Virus record (IMG/VR): IMGVR_UViG_3300014962_000438
Coordinates: 1-23,352 of that record
Reading direction: 5' to 3' (one strand)
DNA length: 23,352 bases
Origin: a virus
A program made the translations under genes and the position numbers. The notes under the pieces are model-generated. The model made no database searches. It saw only the letters and a program-made list of their open reading frames with translations, and was not told where the DNA came from. Positions 22,036 through 23,352 of this stretch are shown here, one piece after another. Within the stretch, counting starts at the first letter, position 1. Every line of letters begins with the position of its first letter.

Positions 22036-22560
22036 ATGCCATTATTCCATGGAAAACGTGATGCAAGTTTAATTCACAAATTGAATGTGGAATTGATTAG
22101 TGATATTATTGATACAAGAGTTGCATTGTATAAACTTTCAATACAAGATACCAAAACAAACATATACAATGAATCAGATAAAAAAATATATTTTAGTCCA
22201 ATAATAATACCAGCATTAATAGATTATCAGGCACAAACATATGAAGGAACGGAATTTGGTCAAGACTATACTCAATTGTGTAATTTTGGATTCATTAGAG
22301 AATATTTAAAAGAAGCTGAAACTTTTGTTGAGGTAGGTGATGTTATTGAATACAATAGTGAGTGGTGGGAAATAGATTCCATACAGGAGAATCAATATTT
22401 TGGTGGAAAAAATCCAGAATATTCGTTTGCAACAGAAAAGTGGGGATATAATGTATCTATAATAGCTTCTTCTCATTTAACAAGAAGGTCGAGAATACAT
22501 ATAGAAGAATTTAGACCGGCAGTAATTAAAGATGTAAATGATTTACCGAGTAACATATAA
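22036..22560 (+). CDS. 14: Neck protein, T4 gp14-like
   Basis: The 174-residue protein starts at ATG 22036, four bases after the preceding stop, with a weak GGA site. The opening MPLFHGKRDASLIHKLNVEL is typical of the phage family annotated as gp14-type neck proteins. Mid-protein GDVIEYNSEWWEIDSIQENQ and the late WGYNVSIIASSHLTRRSRIH stretch belong to the same family. It would join gp13 at the head-tail connector. The stop overlaps the next ATG by one base (TAATG). Confidence 0.65.
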   Translation: MPLFHGKRDASLIHKLNVELISDIIDTRVALYKLSIQDTKTNIYNESDKKIYFSPIIIPALIDYQAQTYEGTEFGQDYTQLCNFGFIREYLKEAETFVEVGDVIEYNSEWWEIDSIQENQYFGGKNPEYSFATEKWGYNVSIIASSHLTRRSRIHIEEFRPAVIKDVNDLPSNI

Positions 22561-23352
22561 TGAAAAATTCTTCAAAATATAGAATACCTCCAATAAAAAG
22601 AACACAGAGTTCTTTTATAGATGATATAAATTCAAAAGAAAATCCTAGAATAGATTTAGGGCAGGCAAGAGAAACACAAATTCGCCGTGATAAAGATAAA
22701 GTAAAAAGTTTAGGGATAACCCTTTATGATATAGATTTTGCTGTTAAATCTTTTATAGATAAAAAGATGCAAATTAAAGTAGAAGATAATGGTGAATCAA
22801 TAGATGTACCAACGGTATATGCTAATGCAGAAAAATGGGCATCAATACAAAAAGACGGTTTCTTAAAAGATAAAAAAGGAAAAACAATAGTTCCAATGAT
22901 AACATTTCGTAGATCTGATGTAACAGTTGTTCCTGAAATGCGTAGAAATAAAGTAGCAACCACAAATCAAATTAGATACATAATGAAACAACCATATTCA
23001 GCAAATCAACCGTATGATAGATTTAGTATTCAATATGATAATAAAAAATCTTACGAATATTTCATAACACCTGCTCCAGATTATGTTGATGTTACTTATG
23101 ATTTTATTATGTGGTGCGAATACCAATCACAATTAAACTACATAATAGAAAATTTTATCTATTATGCCGGTCAATCTTTTGGTGAAAAAAACTTTTTTAA
23201 ATTTGCAACAAATTTAGATAACGTTAGTATGGAAGATAATAATACAACTGGACAAGATAGAGTAGTTCGTGCAAATTTTCAATTGAAAGTACATGGATAT
23301 TTAGTTCCAAAAGATATATCAACAGAAACAACAACAAAAAGAATAGTATCTC
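22560..23352 (+). CDS. Virion structural protein, possible tail-completion protein (3' partial)
   Basis: An uninterrupted frame runs from ATG 22560 to the right edge, at least 264 residues. It starts MKNSSKYRIPPIKRTQSSF. It contains ITLYDIDFAVKSFIDKKM, VPTVYANAEKWASIQKDGFL and KDKKGKTIVPMITFRRSDV. A conserved-looking late part follows: QPYDRFSIQYDNKKSYEYF, TPAPDYVDVTYDFIMWCEYQ and RVVRANFQLKVHGYLVP. This pattern belongs to a structural protein found after the neck genes of marine T4-like phages. Its place matches T4 gp15 (tail terminator), but I cannot confirm that homology. The minus-strand frame at 22724-22963 is a shadow of this gene. Confidence 0.65.
   Translation, partial: MKNSSKYRIPPIKRTQSSFIDDINSKENPRIDLGQARETQIRRDKDKVKSLGITLYDIDFAVKSFIDKKMQIKVEDNGESIDVPTVYANAEKWASIQKDGFLKDKKGKTIVPMITFRRSDVTVVPEMRRNKVATTNQIRYIMKQPYSANQPYDRFSIQYDNKKSYEYFITPAPDYVDVTYDFIMWCEYQSQLNYIIENFIYYAGQSFGEKNFFKFATNLDNVSMEDNNTTGQDRVVRANFQLKVHGYLVPKDISTETTTKRIVS

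Noticed and set aside
1-23352. tRNA genes, integrase, insertion sequences or attachment sites
   Set aside because: No cloverleaf-like gene, transposase, recombinase or terminal inverted repeat was recognised; gaps between genes are all short.

Overview
This window looks like part of the late (virion and lysis) region of a T4-type tailed phage, i.e. a myovirus with a contractile tail. Every convincing gene lies on the + strand. Genes are tightly packed, with frequent 1-32 base overlaps, and the DNA is visibly AT-rich. The identification rests on several T4-like proteins together: large terminase (gp17), portal (gp20), prohead protease (gp21), acidic scaffold (gp22), major capsid protein (gp23), and two proteins resembling neck proteins gp13 and gp14. 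The general style (collagen-like fibre, PhoH, bS21, GAF-like membrane protein) recalls marine or freshwater T4-like phages. The host cannot be named. Many starts have Shine-Dalgarno-type sites (GGAG, AAGGA, AAAGG), so the host ribosome probably uses them.

Layout. (1) 1-4609, adhesion and fibre block: a collagen-like fibre protein cut by the window edge, a 14-repeat RCC1 beta-propeller protein, a TPR/GT9-like glycosyltransferase-like protein and a tail-fibre assembly chaperone. (2) 4611-5961: a nucleotidyltransferase-like protein and a Cys-rich hypothetical protein. (3) 5954-9753, probable lysis cassette: a two-helix holin-like protein, a basic conserved phage protein, a large M15 peptidase fused to a phosphodiester glycosidase (NAGPA) domain, a second small basic Cys-containing protein and two membrane/coiled-coil proteins resembling spanins. 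(4) 9750-19428, packaging and head: gp17, gp20, three small head-region proteins, gp21, a DUF3008-type protein, a phage-encoded ribosomal protein bS21, gp22 and gp23, closed by a strong intrinsic terminator. (5) 19555-23352: a membrane-anchored GAF-like protein, PhoH, two neck-like proteins and a structural protein running off the right edge.

How the genes work together. The scaffold and portal nucleate the prohead, gp23 coats it, and gp21 degrades the scaffold and trims gp23 (a candidate site follows Glu59). gp17 then packages DNA and the neck proteins close the head. The fibre proteins and their chaperone make the adsorption apparatus, and the holin, peptidase and spanin-like set releases progeny. 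bS21 and PhoH are host-derived functions embedded among late genes. Longer gaps between genes repeatedly carry ATATTTAT, a candidate phage regulatory box. No tRNA, CRISPR array, insertion sequence or integrase was seen, and no gap longer than about 140 bases lacks a gene.
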